The notes beneath the pieces are model-generated. The model made no database searches. It had not been told where the DNA came from and saw only the letters and a list, made by a program, of their open reading frames with translations. From JAGNHN01 sp964590645 (GTDB lineage: Bacteria > Bacteroidota > Bacteroidia > Bacteroidales > JAGNHN01), in the NCBI GenBank assembly GCA_964590645.1, contig CAZPYJ010000002.1, positions 1 to 64,000 on the forward strand: DNA of 64,000 bases. Direction: 5' to 3'. Shown here one piece after another: positions 42,941 through 50,476 of this stretch (position 1 is the stretch's first letter; each line of letters begins with the position of its first letter). Position numbers and translations under genes: made by a program.

Positions 42941-43012
42941 TTATTTTTACCTTCCTCTTGATAATCCCAGCAAATAATTCTGACATATCCCATCCTTCCA
43001 TTCCATAAGTCA

Positions 43013-43044
43013 AACGCCAACCCCATCTTAATAGGGCTGGCGTT
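43013..43044 (-). terminator. Probable terminator of the GcvH-like/NrfD operon
   Basis: A strong hairpin, AACGCCAACCCC / AGGGCTGGCGTT, with one weak pair and an eight-base loop. It lies 50 bp beyond the stop of the membrane GcvH-like gene. The T tract after it is short (TTTGACTT). Confidence 0.5.
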
Positions 43045-43093
43045 ATCCTTGCAAAATATTGCTGATCAGTATTATGTGTCATATTGGAAAGTG

Positions 43094-43813
43094 CTATCGG
43101 CCAGGGTGGAGAAATTCCTTTTCAAAGGATTGCCAGACCTCGCCTGGCATAGAAGAGAGTGAGTGATCCATCAATTCCCCTCCATCCTGCAAAATCGCTT
43201 GCAGGCCTTGCTTTTGCGAACCACTCAGATTCACGGCAAGGAAATCTTTATACCGCACAATCTCGTCTTCGAGCCAGGCATTGGCCTCCCCGGCAAGGTA
43301 ATATGCGGAAACTTCTTCTTTCCAGGCAGAGGGCACCAGCTTGTACATCCAACCTTTCCCATATGGATCTGTAGTGAGCAAATCTCCATCTGATTGGATT
43401 CCGGCATTCGCGCTGACGATTTTCCCTGAGATAGGGGAATACACATTCAGGGTTTTGCCGTCCTGGGTGATCTCTGCCACAAGATCTCCCTTTTGTACCT
43501 TTTCCCCTTCCTGTTTGTGAAATTGAAGGCTAACCTCGCCAGTGATGTGCAGCAGCAGGTCATCCAGGCCGATCCTTGCTTTTCCTGAACGTTCCAGATA
43601 GGTCCAGGTATGCTGAGGGCTGTGGAAAACACCCTGGGGGACTTTCAGGATGCCGGGGGTCAAGATGCCCAATACCGCCCTGATCTGACGCTTGACTTCT
43701 TCTTTCCTGGTCAGCATCAACCAGAAAGGGATGAGCAATAGCAGGAAAGCGATGATCACGATATATTCCATACCCTTGGTATCGAATATGTTATAATAAG
43801 TAAAACCATCCAT
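43094..43813 (-). CDS. Membrane-anchored GcvH-like protein
   Basis: A 239-residue protein with one N-terminal membrane helix (about 16-34) and a GcvH/biotinyl-lipoyl-like domain at about 64-165. RIGLDDLLLHITGEV, GEKVQKGDLVAEI, VYSPISGKIVSANAG and DPYGKGWMYKL correspond to the GcvH core. The lipoyl-lysine motif ESVKAxSD is replaced by TQDGKTLN. The nearest lysine (K120) is one residue closer to the YSP turn than the normal acceptor, so lipoylation is uncertain. The tail ends with a helical domain. It is the last gene of the operon, 44 bp after the NrfD-like gene. It may dock on the membrane redox module; no glycine cleavage genes are nearby. Confidence 0.75.
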   Translation of the reverse strand: MDGFTYYNIFDTKGMEYIVIIAFLLLLIPFWLMLTRKEEVKRQIRAVLGILTPGILKVPQGVFHSPQHTWTYLERSGKARIGLDDLLLHITGEVSLQFHKQEGEKVQKGDLVAEITQDGKTLNVYSPISGKIVSANAGIQSDGDLLTTDPYGKGWMYKLVPSAWKEEVSAYYLAGEANAWLEDEIVRYKDFLAVNLSGSQKQGLQAILQDGGELMDHSLSSMPGEVWQSFEKEFLHPGR

Positions 43814-43857
43814 TGTATTGAATTTTTATGTGATTGATTCCGTTCGTTGATTGTGCA

Positions 43858-45084
43858 TCAGTGTTCTTCTTTGGCCCAGGAGGGAGATTCCCGCAGCACC
43901 GGCAAGCGGTTGATGACCCAGCGGAAAATCCAGATTTCTGTAAACAATACCGTGAGCGTGACCACAAACTCCTGCCAGGAAGGGAAGTACTGAATATCCA
44001 TATCCCACCTGAAACCGATCACCGTTACATTGAGGCGATTAAGAATCACCCCAAGCATTGTGAAGATTGCAGCGATCCTGATGATCAGAAGATTACTTTT
44101 CCTGGAGCTGTAGTAGAAGAGGAGCATCGGGATCAAAACAAAACCGATCATTTCCAGGAGGTACCAATACCCCATAGGCGTCGCGATCTGATCCCAATGC
44201 TTGCCGTGGATAAACACCACCAGCTGCATAAAGAAATAGACAAACAGGGCACCTGTGCATATTTTCGACAGGCTGTACACGATGCTTTTATGTTCTTCCC
44301 GATGCTTTGGCGTGATCTGATGAAAGAAAACCTTCTGGCTGATGGAGCCTTCGAAGATGACCATAGAAAGGCCCGCAAACACGCTGGAAACCAGGAAAAG
44401 GACGGGGATGAATTCATTATACCAGAGTGGGTGAATCTTTTCTTTGGCCATCAGGAAGAGGGCGCCCAATCCGGACTGGTGCAACATAGACAAGGTTATC
44501 CCGAGGATCACTGCCGCGAGGGTCATTCCTGACAGGATCTTGCGAGCCCTGCGCGCACCCAGCCATTCAGCGATGGCCGGCGAGAATTCGATGAGCTGGG
44601 CGATCATATACAGCAGGAAATGCCAGGCCACCAGAAAGAGGACGGAACTCACCCCAAAGCTGTTCCCGATGATGGGATTGATCACGTTCCAGGGACGTCC
44701 AAGGTCGAGGAGCAAAGCCCCGGCATAGAAAACGTAAGCCAGGAAGCCGTTGAGCACGGTAACCCGCACAATGGAATGATATTTCCTGATATTCAGGATA
44801 TACACCATAAAGGTGATCACGTAGGCACCCCCGGCGAAAGCAACGCCTGTTACCACGTTGAAACCTTTCCACAGTCCCCACGGCACTTCCTGGCTCAGAT
44901 TTGAGATGGAGCCTAACCCATACATAAAGCGGTAAACAATCAGTACCGTTCCGAGCAGGATGACCGGGACAGAGATTATGTTGAATGGCGTGAATATTTT
45001 CCCTTTGGGTTTCAGTTGTTCGAGCAGGAACTTCCCCAAGGGTGTGCCATCGTTGTCTTTGGGTATGGCTATGGTCTTATTCAT
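43858..45084 (-). CDS. NrfD/HybB-like quinone-interacting membrane subunit
   Basis: A 408-residue polytopic protein with about ten helices. It contains the NrfD/PsrC/HybB-type motifs VPWGLWKGFNVVTGVAFAGG, LDLGRPW and LHQSGLGALFLM. Start codon M31 of the longer frame is chosen (MNKTIAIPKDND). Its first eight bases overlap the end of the Fe-S gene, indicating coupling. Family members exchange electrons with the quinone pool through a partner Fe-S subunit, here the adjacent HybA-like protein. No molybdoenzyme or hydrogenase catalytic subunit is present. Confidence 0.92.
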   Translation of the reverse strand: MNKTIAIPKDNDGTPLGKFLLEQLKPKGKIFTPFNIISVPVILLGTVLIVYRFMYGLGSISNLSQEVPWGLWKGFNVVTGVAFAGGAYVITFMVYILNIRKYHSIVRVTVLNGFLAYVFYAGALLLDLGRPWNVINPIIGNSFGVSSVLFLVAWHFLLYMIAQLIEFSPAIAEWLGARRARKILSGMTLAAVILGITLSMLHQSGLGALFLMAKEKIHPLWYNEFIPVLFLVSSVFAGLSMVIFEGSISQKVFFHQITPKHREEHKSIVYSLSKICTGALFVYFFMQLVVFIHGKHWDQIATPMGYWYLLEMIGFVLIPMLLFYYSSRKSNLLIIRIAAIFTMLGVILNRLNVTVIGFRWDMDIQYFPSWQEFVVTLTVLFTEIWIFRWVINRLPVLRESPSWAKEEH

Positions 45085-45946
45085 CGTCTTCCTCCTGTGT
45101 TGCATTGTTCTTCTTGGTGGCTTGCTGGATACCGAGCAATAGTGCGGGCGCGGCGATGAACACCGTGGGCACACTGTAAAGAAATCCCTTGGTCAGGGCA
45201 GGGTAGGACGATTTCTGAAGATTTGTTCTTATGCCGAGTTCCTCAAAAGGCACAGGGGAAAGGTATAGCCAGCCGGTACCTCCGGCTTCGTTTTCGCCAT
45301 AGATCTGGTCGTAATAGACATCGGGTTGTTCAGCGATCCTCCTGCGTGCCTCTTTGATCAATTCCCGACGGGTGCCGAAAGTTAGGGCATCGCCGGAGCA
45401 CATCTCCACACAGGCGGGCACTTCTCCCTTTTGCACTTTGGTTTCGAAGCACATCGTGCATTTATTGATTTTAGGGTTGGCGCTCAAGTATTCGAACTTC
45501 GGACTGTCGTAGGGGCAGGATACCATACAGTACCTGCATCCCATACACTTGTCACCCTTCCAGATCACCGGTCCTTCCTTGGTTTTGTACATCGCCTGGG
45601 TAAGACAGGCTGCTGCGCAGGCCGGTTGACTGCAATGCATACATTGTACCTTGACATACACCTTGCCCTTGGAGGTCTCGTAGCCGTTGACGACGGTCCG
45701 CCAGGTTTCGTCCGGTTTGCGGATGTCGGTGTCGTTTTCGGGGCTTACAGGTTCAGGGAGCTCGTTGGCGGTGGCACATTCGTATTCACAGTTGTAACAT
45801 CCGATGCATCGCGTTGAATCGTAAAGGATGCCGTAAAACTCCGTGTCGTCCTTGCTTTCGGGCGAGGCCTTGACGGCAGAACCCAGGGCAAGGGAAGCCC
45901 CCGTGACGCCCATCACCCTGAAGAAATTTCTTCGATTAATGTCCAT
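45077..45946 (-). CDS. HybA-like Tat-exported protein with four [4Fe-4S] clusters
   Basis: A 289-residue periplasmic electron carrier. The twin-arginine signal RRNFFRVMG starts four residues after M1 (start at 45946). Four cysteine groups follow: CIGCYNCEYEC, CMHCSQPACAAAC, CMGCRYCMVSC and CTMCFETK...CVEMC. A C-terminal helix (TVFIAAPALLLGI) anchors it, as in HybA. It should pass electrons between the periplasm and the NrfD-like subunit encoded immediately after it. It lies 59 bp downstream of the PBP-GcvH gene. Confidence 0.92.
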   Translation of the reverse strand: MDINRRNFFRVMGVTGASLALGSAVKASPESKDDTEFYGILYDSTRCIGCYNCEYECATANELPEPVSPENDTDIRKPDETWRTVVNGYETSKGKVYVKVQCMHCSQPACAAACLTQAMYKTKEGPVIWKGDKCMGCRYCMVSCPYDSPKFEYLSANPKINKCTMCFETKVQKGEVPACVEMCSGDALTFGTRRELIKEARRRIAEQPDVYYDQIYGENEAGGTGWLYLSPVPFEELGIRTNLQKSSYPALTKGFLYSVPTVFIAAPALLLGIQQATKKNNATQEEDDE

Positions 45947-46005
45947 ATTGTTGTGTTTTTTGGATGAAGGATTTATGTGGATCCGGTGATCCGGAATGTC
46001 TGCCA

Positions 46006-47694
46006 CTATTTGCGCTGGTCGAGAAAGTGGGATTGGAAGTCGGCCCAAACCTCAGGACTGAGTTCGGACAGGACACCATCTTTCAGGACACCTCCATCCT
46101 GCAGGTGGACATATGCATTTTCCAGGGAGCCGGGCTTGAGGGAGGCGGCCAGCACGTCCTTCACCCGGGAGAACTCATCGGACAGGGTGTTTCTGAATTT
46201 TTCAGCTGCTATGAGCAATGGCGCATCTTTCAGCCAATGGCTGGGTTCAATCTGGTACACCCAGCCTTCCGAATACGGGGATGTATTCACTGCAGCAGCG
46301 TTCCTGGACAGCATTTCATTTTGTTTCCTGATGGTGCCGCTGAGGGGGGAGTAGATGCTCAGTTGTTTCCCTGATTGAATGAGAGAGAACAATACCTCTC
46401 CTTTTTTTACCGACTCCCCGGCATTCTTCATCTGTATCCTTGTGATGGGGCCGACCAGGTGTTGCATAAAATCATCCAGGCCCACACTGACCCATCCGTT
46501 CTTTTCCCTGAATGCCCAGGTGTGTGAGCTGTCATAGTACAGTCCCTCCAATACCTGGATTGCTTTCTCATCCAAAGGGTTTTGCGATGGGGCATACACT
46601 CCGGCCAAAGCCTCTTTTTTCGGAGAGGCTTTCCGCATAAAAGCGCGTAATCCGATACCTGCAGCGATGCCGAGTATCAGGATCGCACCCAGGATCAGTG
46701 GCAGGGAAGCGCTCCTTTGGGGTGCTGCGTCCATCAATTCAGCGGGCCGGAGTTGCGCGAGGTTTGCATTGCGCTCAATGCTTAATATGCCGGCATACCC
46801 CTGAGAGTTGACATATTGCTGTCCTTCGGCCATCACCCATTTGAGGAAATCCTGGCTGGCATCGTCGATGGGGAGGGCGCTGCCCACCACATAGATGTTT
46901 TCGCATAAGGCCCGGGGATATTTACCGATCCAAACGCCTCTCTGGAGTGAGGCAAAATCCTCATAAATATCCTCCACCGGATCGATCTGACCGTTGCCGT
47001 TCTTATCGATGGGTAGCAGGAAAAGTCCGGGCTGAAGACCGGTTTCCCCTGTCCCCTGTAAGAAGGCGGCATTGCAGAAACCGATGGCCAGGGGATCTTC
47101 CTGTACGTGTCGGATGATGTCCTGCGCGCTTCCGGTGCCAATACTGGCAAATGAAATACCTTCTTCATTCAGGAATCGCTCAAATTGAGCCCTGACTTCC
47201 TCGCCTTCCTGAATATAGAGCTTTAGCGGGGCATCCTGCTCACTCCCGAGGAGACTTCCCCAATTGCTTTCCCCATTCTCTTTCAGGGTATTAGCCAGAG
47301 AAGCTGAAGAGACACCTTTGGAAGCTATCTCTGCACTCAAGGGATGCATCTCATTGATAATCGGGACAATGATGTTTCGGGCAACGACCATTTTCCAGGC
47401 CGGAGATGGTGCTGAGTTGGTGACTGCACCGGCACGCAACAGTCCGATGCCTGCATCGGGCTGTGCAAGGAAGTCTTCCCTTGTCACTTCCTTCACGGAT
47501 ACCTGCTGCGCAGGGGCTGTATTATTATACGCTTGGATCCAGACCCGGGCCAGGGGGATAAGCTCCGGTGTGCAGGCTATCTCTGTTGCTTTGGAGGGAG
47601 TATCTTTCGTTTCTCCGGTAGTTTGTGCAAGGAGCTTGCCGCCTGAAGATAAAAGCAGCATAGCTGCGATGACGAGAATCAGTTTGGTTTTCAT
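46006..47694 (-). CDS. Fusion of periplasmic binding-protein-like domain, membrane helix and GcvH-like domain
   Basis: A 562-residue protein. Signal peptide 1-23, then a PstS-like periplasmic-binding domain (~35-315). That domain shows a helix-forming LIPLARVWIQAYN, GSAQDIIRHVQED and a calcium-loop-like DKNGNGQIDPVED at 230-242. One helix follows (~330-350). A cytoplasm-side GcvH-like domain (~385-490) comes next (SVGLDDFMQHLVGPI, YSPLSGTI, SPYSEGWVYQI), and a helical tail resembling that of the 43094-43813 protein closes it. As in that paralogue, the lipoyl motif reads SGKQLSIYSP, with K443 one residue out of place. First gene of the operon, behind a -24/-12 promoter. The binding protein's ligand is unknown. 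Confidence 0.72.
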   Translation of the reverse strand: MKTKLILVIAAMLLLSSGGKLLAQTTGETKDTPSKATEIACTPELIPLARVWIQAYNNTAPAQQVSVKEVTREDFLAQPDAGIGLLRAGAVTNSAPSPAWKMVVARNIIVPIINEMHPLSAEIASKGVSSASLANTLKENGESNWGSLLGSEQDAPLKLYIQEGEEVRAQFERFLNEEGISFASIGTGSAQDIIRHVQEDPLAIGFCNAAFLQGTGETGLQPGLFLLPIDKNGNGQIDPVEDIYEDFASLQRGVWIGKYPRALCENIYVVGSALPIDDASQDFLKWVMAEGQQYVNSQGYAGILSIERNANLAQLRPAELMDAAPQRSASLPLILGAILILGIAAGIGLRAFMRKASPKKEALAGVYAPSQNPLDEKAIQVLEGLYYDSSHTWAFREKNGWVSVGLDDFMQHLVGPITRIQMKNAGESVKKGEVLFSLIQSGKQLSIYSPLSGTIRKQNEMLSRNAAAVNTSPYSEGWVYQIEPSHWLKDAPLLIAAEKFRNTLSDEFSRVKDVLAASLKPGSLENAYVHLQDGGVLKDGVLSELSPEVWADFQSHFLDQRK

Positions 47695-47725
47695 AATCGG
47701 GGGTATTTAGTGTTGCAAAAGTGTA

Positions 47726-47742
47726 AGCAACAAGGATACCAA
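47726..47742 (-). promoter_or_regulatory. Sigma-54 (-24/-12) promoter of the GcvH-like/NrfD operon
   Basis: On the minus strand the sequence reads TTGGTATCCTTGTTGCT. The invariant GG and GC are exactly ten bases apart, and TTGC is followed by T as in the consensus (TTGGCACG-N4-TTGCW). It lies 31 bp before the start codon at 47694. The adjacent response regulator carries the sigma-54-contacting GAFTGA loop. Confidence 0.65.
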
Positions 47743-47875
47743 AGTTGTATCAGTCTTATTATCTGGCATTTGCAAAGTTCCCGGTGAAATTGTCATCAGA
47801 ATAAGTGTTTATGTATTCAACACCTTATGAGGATAAGAGAATGAATGCCTTGGATGGCCGGGCTTTTGGATGGGA

Positions 47876-47892
47876 TGTAAAGTATCCTTACA
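47876..47892. promoter_or_regulatory. Candidate activator-binding dyad (TGTAAAG-N4-CTTACA)
   Basis: TGTAAAGTATCCTTACA is a near-perfect inverted repeat (outer TGTAA/TTACA). It is about 135-150 bp upstream of the -24/-12 promoter, the usual distance for an NtrC-type enhancer site. Inference only. Confidence 0.35.
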
Positions 47893-48011
47893 CCTGTTGC
47901 AGGTTTCAACACGAGCTGTGTTATTGATCTGGTTGTTAGTTTTTTACGCTAATTGAGAAAACTCCGAAATGCTTCTTTTTCGGGAGATGTTTGGATAGAA
48001 AAGGGGTGGAA

Positions 48012-48028
48012 TGTAAAGTTTCTATACA
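48012..48028. promoter_or_regulatory. Second candidate activator-binding dyad
   Basis: TGTAAAGTTTCTATACA shares the left half and spacing with the dyad at 47876-47892; its right half is imperfect. The two sites start 136 bp apart. Confidence 0.3.
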
Positions 48029-48203
48029 GTAATAAGATGGCTGTACGTCAGCTGGGTCTTCGTCGTGCATTTTGTAATTTCTCCGTTGTGCGTCGGCTAT
48101 GCCTGCCAAAATGCAATATTCAATTAAACGTTTGTAGTTCAGGCGAAAGCGGAATAATATCCAGCAGTGCTGCTACTCTGACTTTGGCGAGTTGTTACGT
48201 AGA

Positions 48204-48304
48204 GACACATTTAACACTAAGACACTTAGAGCACTTAGATTCACTAAGAAAATCTTGCCAGCAATAATACTTAGTGCTCCTTAGTGAACTTAGTGTCTAA
48301 GTGG
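48204..48304. repeat. 101-bp direct repeat, copy 1, downstream of the GxxExxY gene
   Basis: It matches 48730-48830 with seven mismatches by eye. 61 consecutive bases (48238-48298) are identical. The unit is a quasi-palindrome built from CACTAAG and CTTAGTG heptamers around a conserved 21-base loop (48249-48269). It ends eight bases before the stop codon of the GxxExxY gene as read on the plus strand. Confidence 0.92.
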
Positions 48305-48312
48305 TTTTTCTT

Positions 48313-48726
48313 TCAATCCTCCGGCAGTAAGCGAAAAGCCTCCGTCACCATAGGAACAAGAGAGCCTGTGATATTGGGTGTGTTGAAGTTGATCAATAAT
48401 CCTTTCGGTAAGCCGGTTAGTTTTAGGTAGGACAATAGCTGTGCCTCATACAAAGGAATCATCATTTCTACGGCCTTTATCTCAACAATGACTGTATCCT
48501 CAACTACCAGATCGGAACGAAGTAGCTTACCTAATGACCTTCCTTTATAATTAACCTCAAATGAAGGTTGTGAGGCCACCTTTAACCTACGGCTTATAAT
48601 TTCTTCGACCAAGCAAACGTCATAGATCGATTCCAGTAGTCCCGGGCCAAGCTGTTTATGAGCCTCTATAGCTGCGTCTACAATCTTATAAGCTAAGTCG
48701 TTGATCTGCTTCCTGGTTTTGTACAT
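48313..48726 (-). CDS. GxxExxY (PDDEXK-like) protein
   Basis: A 137-residue protein with the defining GLLESIY motif (G29-E32-Y35). A nuclease-like D72...E82-x-K84 pattern (SDLVVEDTVIVEIK) follows, then a YEAQLLSYLKLTG helix, as in the PD-(D/E)XK superfamily. Function of the family is not established. The ATG at 48726 is chosen because the frame upstream only reads through the direct repeat and out of frame into comM. One 101-bp repeat lies 3 bp before the start and the other 8 bp after the stop, so gene and repeats seem to form one unit of about 630 bp. Confidence 0.88.
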   Translation of the reverse strand: MYKTRKQINDLAYKIVDAAIEAHKQLGPGLLESIYDVCLVEEIISRRLKVASQPSFEVNYKGRSLGKLLRSDLVVEDTVIVEIKAVEMMIPLYEAQLLSYLKLTGLPKGLLINFNTPNITGSLVPMVTEAFRLLPED

Positions 48727-48729
48727 TTC

Positions 48730-48830
48730 GACACAGTTAACACTAAGACACTTATAACACGCAGATTCACTAAGAAAATCTTGCCAGCAATAATACTTAG
48801 TGCTCCTTAGTGAACTTAGTGTCTTAGCGG
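48730..48830. repeat. 101-bp direct repeat, copy 2, upstream of the GxxExxY gene
   Basis: Same orientation as copy 1. It occupies the whole space between the GxxExxY start codon and the end of comM (14 bp away), so it must contain or replace the promoter and leader of the small gene. TTGTTAC occurs just outside both repeats (48192-48198 and 48834-48840), a possible but unproven target duplication. Confidence 0.92.
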
Positions 48831-48844
48831 TATTTGTTACTATT

Positions 48845-50383
48845 CTATTCTCCCCAACGCTCCCGATCAAGGCTCCGGTAATTAATCGCCTCCGCCAAAT
48901 GCTGCGGCAGGATCTTCTCCTCCCCGTCCAGGTCGGCAATGGTGCGCGACACTTTTAGTATCCGGTCGTAGGCCCGGGCACTCAGGTTCAGGCGTTCCAT
49001 CGCCCGGTTCAGCAAGACCCGGCCCGTTTCATCTATCCTGCAATATGTTTGCAAATGCCTGGGCCACATCTGGGCATTGCAATGGATGCCCTCATCCTCA
49101 CTGTAGCGCGCTTCCTGGATCCGGCGGGCCAGCATCACCCTTTCGCGGATGCTGTCACTGCTTTCGCCGGTGGGCGCTGCCGATAGCGCCTGTAAATCCA
49201 CTGGCACCACCTCCACGTGCAGGTCGATGCGGTCCATCAGCGGCCCGGAAATGCGGTTCAGGTAGCGTTGCACAATCCCCGGCCCGCAGACACATTCCGT
49301 ATGCGGATGATTGTAGAAGCCGCAGGGACAGGGGTTCATCGCCGCCACCAGCATAAAGCTGGAAGGATAGTCCACGCTGAAACGGGCCCGTGAAATGGTG
49401 ATGATGCGGTCCTCAAGCGGCTGCCGCAGCACTTCCAGCACACTGCGCTTGAATTCCGGGAGCTCATCCAAAAAAAGGACGCCGTTGTGGGCCAGGGAGA
49501 TTTCACCAGGCTTGGGATTGCTGCCGCCCCCCACCAGGGCCACATCACTGATGGTATGGTGGGGAGCACGAAAGGGACGGGCCGTGACCAACGCACTCAG
49601 TCGCTGCATTTTTCCTGCGACAGAATGGATCTTGGTGGTTTCCAGGGCTTCTTTCAGGCTTAAGGGAGGTAGGATGGTGGGAAGGCGACGGGCCAGCATT
49701 GTCTTCCCCGCCCCGGGAGAGCCAATGAGAATCACATTGTGGCCGCCGGCTGCCGCCACTTCCAGGGCACGCTTGATGCTCTCCTGTCCCTTCACCTCCT
49801 GGAAATCAAATTCAAAATGACTGGACTGGGAAAAGAATTCGGCCCTGACATCGATTTTTACCGGCGCTGCTTTTAATTCGCCTATCAGGAATTCCCCTAC
49901 CTGTTTCAGGTTATTCATCCCGTAAACATCCAGGTCCTGGACGATGGCGGCTTCCCGGGCATTCTCTTCCGGCAGGATAAATCCTTTAAAACCGGCCTTG
50001 CGTGCTTCAATGGCCATAGGCAAGGCTCCCCGTATGGGTTTCAGGGTGCCGTCCAGCGAAAGCTCCCCCAGAATAAGGAAGTCTTCCAGTTGATCCGCAG
50101 GAATCTGTCCCGATGCCGCCAGGATGCCCACGGCGATGGTCAGGTCGTAGGAAGAGCCTTCCTTGCGCAGATCGGCAGGGGCCATATTGATCACGATCTT
50201 CTTTCCGGGATATTCAAAGCCATTCACCCGCACCGCGGATTCGATGCGCTGGTGGCTTTCTTTTACTGCGCTGTCGGGCAGGCCAACCAGAAAGAATTGT
50301 ACTCCCTTATCGATATTTACTTCTACGGTGATCACCACCGCACTGATCCCCACCAGGGTGCTTCCGTATGTCTTTACCAGCAT
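48845..50383 (-). CDS. comM: ComM/YifB-family Mg-chelatase-like AAA+ ATPase
   Basis: A 512-residue ATPase. The N-terminal Lon-protease-like fold (GSTLVGISAVVITVEVNIDKG, FFLVGLPDSAVKES) precedes the Mg-chelatase-type AAA+ core with Walker A GSPGAGKTMLARRLP and Walker B VLFLDELPEF. The C-terminal helical domain follows (YDRILKVSRTIADLDG). In naturally competent bacteria ComM is a hexameric branch-migration helicase acting on incoming DNA. It appears to be a single gene, with a perfect hairpin overlapping its start codon and the GxxExxY element behind it. Confidence 0.94.
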   Translation of the reverse strand: MLVKTYGSTLVGISAVVITVEVNIDKGVQFFLVGLPDSAVKESHQRIESAVRVNGFEYPGKKIVINMAPADLRKEGSSYDLTIAVGILAASGQIPADQLEDFLILGELSLDGTLKPIRGALPMAIEARKAGFKGFILPEENAREAAIVQDLDVYGMNNLKQVGEFLIGELKAAPVKIDVRAEFFSQSSHFEFDFQEVKGQESIKRALEVAAAGGHNVILIGSPGAGKTMLARRLPTILPPLSLKEALETTKIHSVAGKMQRLSALVTARPFRAPHHTISDVALVGGGSNPKPGEISLAHNGVLFLDELPEFKRSVLEVLRQPLEDRIITISRARFSVDYPSSFMLVAAMNPCPCGFYNHPHTECVCGPGIVQRYLNRISGPLMDRIDLHVEVVPVDLQALSAAPTGESSDSIRERVMLARRIQEARYSEDEGIHCNAQMWPRHLQTYCRIDETGRVLLNRAMERLNLSARAYDRILKVSRTIADLDGEEKILPQHLAEAINYRSLDRERWGE

Positions 50384-50406
50384 ATCATTGCCTCTTGCAA
50401 TGATAT
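50382..50406 (-). promoter_or_regulatory. Perfect 10-bp-stem hairpin over the comM start
   Basis: ATATCATTGC-CTCTT-GCAATGATAT forms a perfect stem that includes two bases of the comM start codon (50381-50383). In the mRNA it could hide or delimit the initiation site; in DNA it could be an operator. Confidence 0.45.
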
Positions 50407-50476
50407 AGACGTTTAAGGGGGTTGAGAACGGAAGAAAAGAGAGGTGTTTTTTCTCTTTCTGTTTACCTGCGCTGTT

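Larger units (their letters stand above)
47743..48203. other. Intergenic region upstream of the sigma-54 operon
   Basis: About 460 bp without a convincing gene. It carries two TGTAAAG-type dyads (47876-47892 and 48012-48028) that could be activator sites. A reading frame at 47953-48267 runs into the direct repeat and has no protein-like features. Confidence 0.5.

Noticed and set aside
43038..43053. A plus-strand TGGC-N9-TTGC-like sequence with GG-N10-GC spacing resembling a sigma-54 promoter
   Set aside because: It lies in the terminator hairpin and would only transcribe antisense into the GcvH-like gene. It is probably chance.
43094..43813. Interpretation as a true glycine cleavage H protein
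   Set aside because: It has a membrane anchor, an altered lipoyl motif and an extra tail domain, and no gcvT or gcvP gene lies nearby.
47953..48267. 104-codon plus-strand frame in the intergenic region
   Set aside because: It ends inside the direct repeat, has unusual residue composition and overlaps the candidate regulatory dyads.
48727..48939. N-terminal extension of the GxxExxY reading frame
   Set aside because: It only translates the 101-bp repeat and the out-of-frame end of comM. The family begins at the ATG at 48726.
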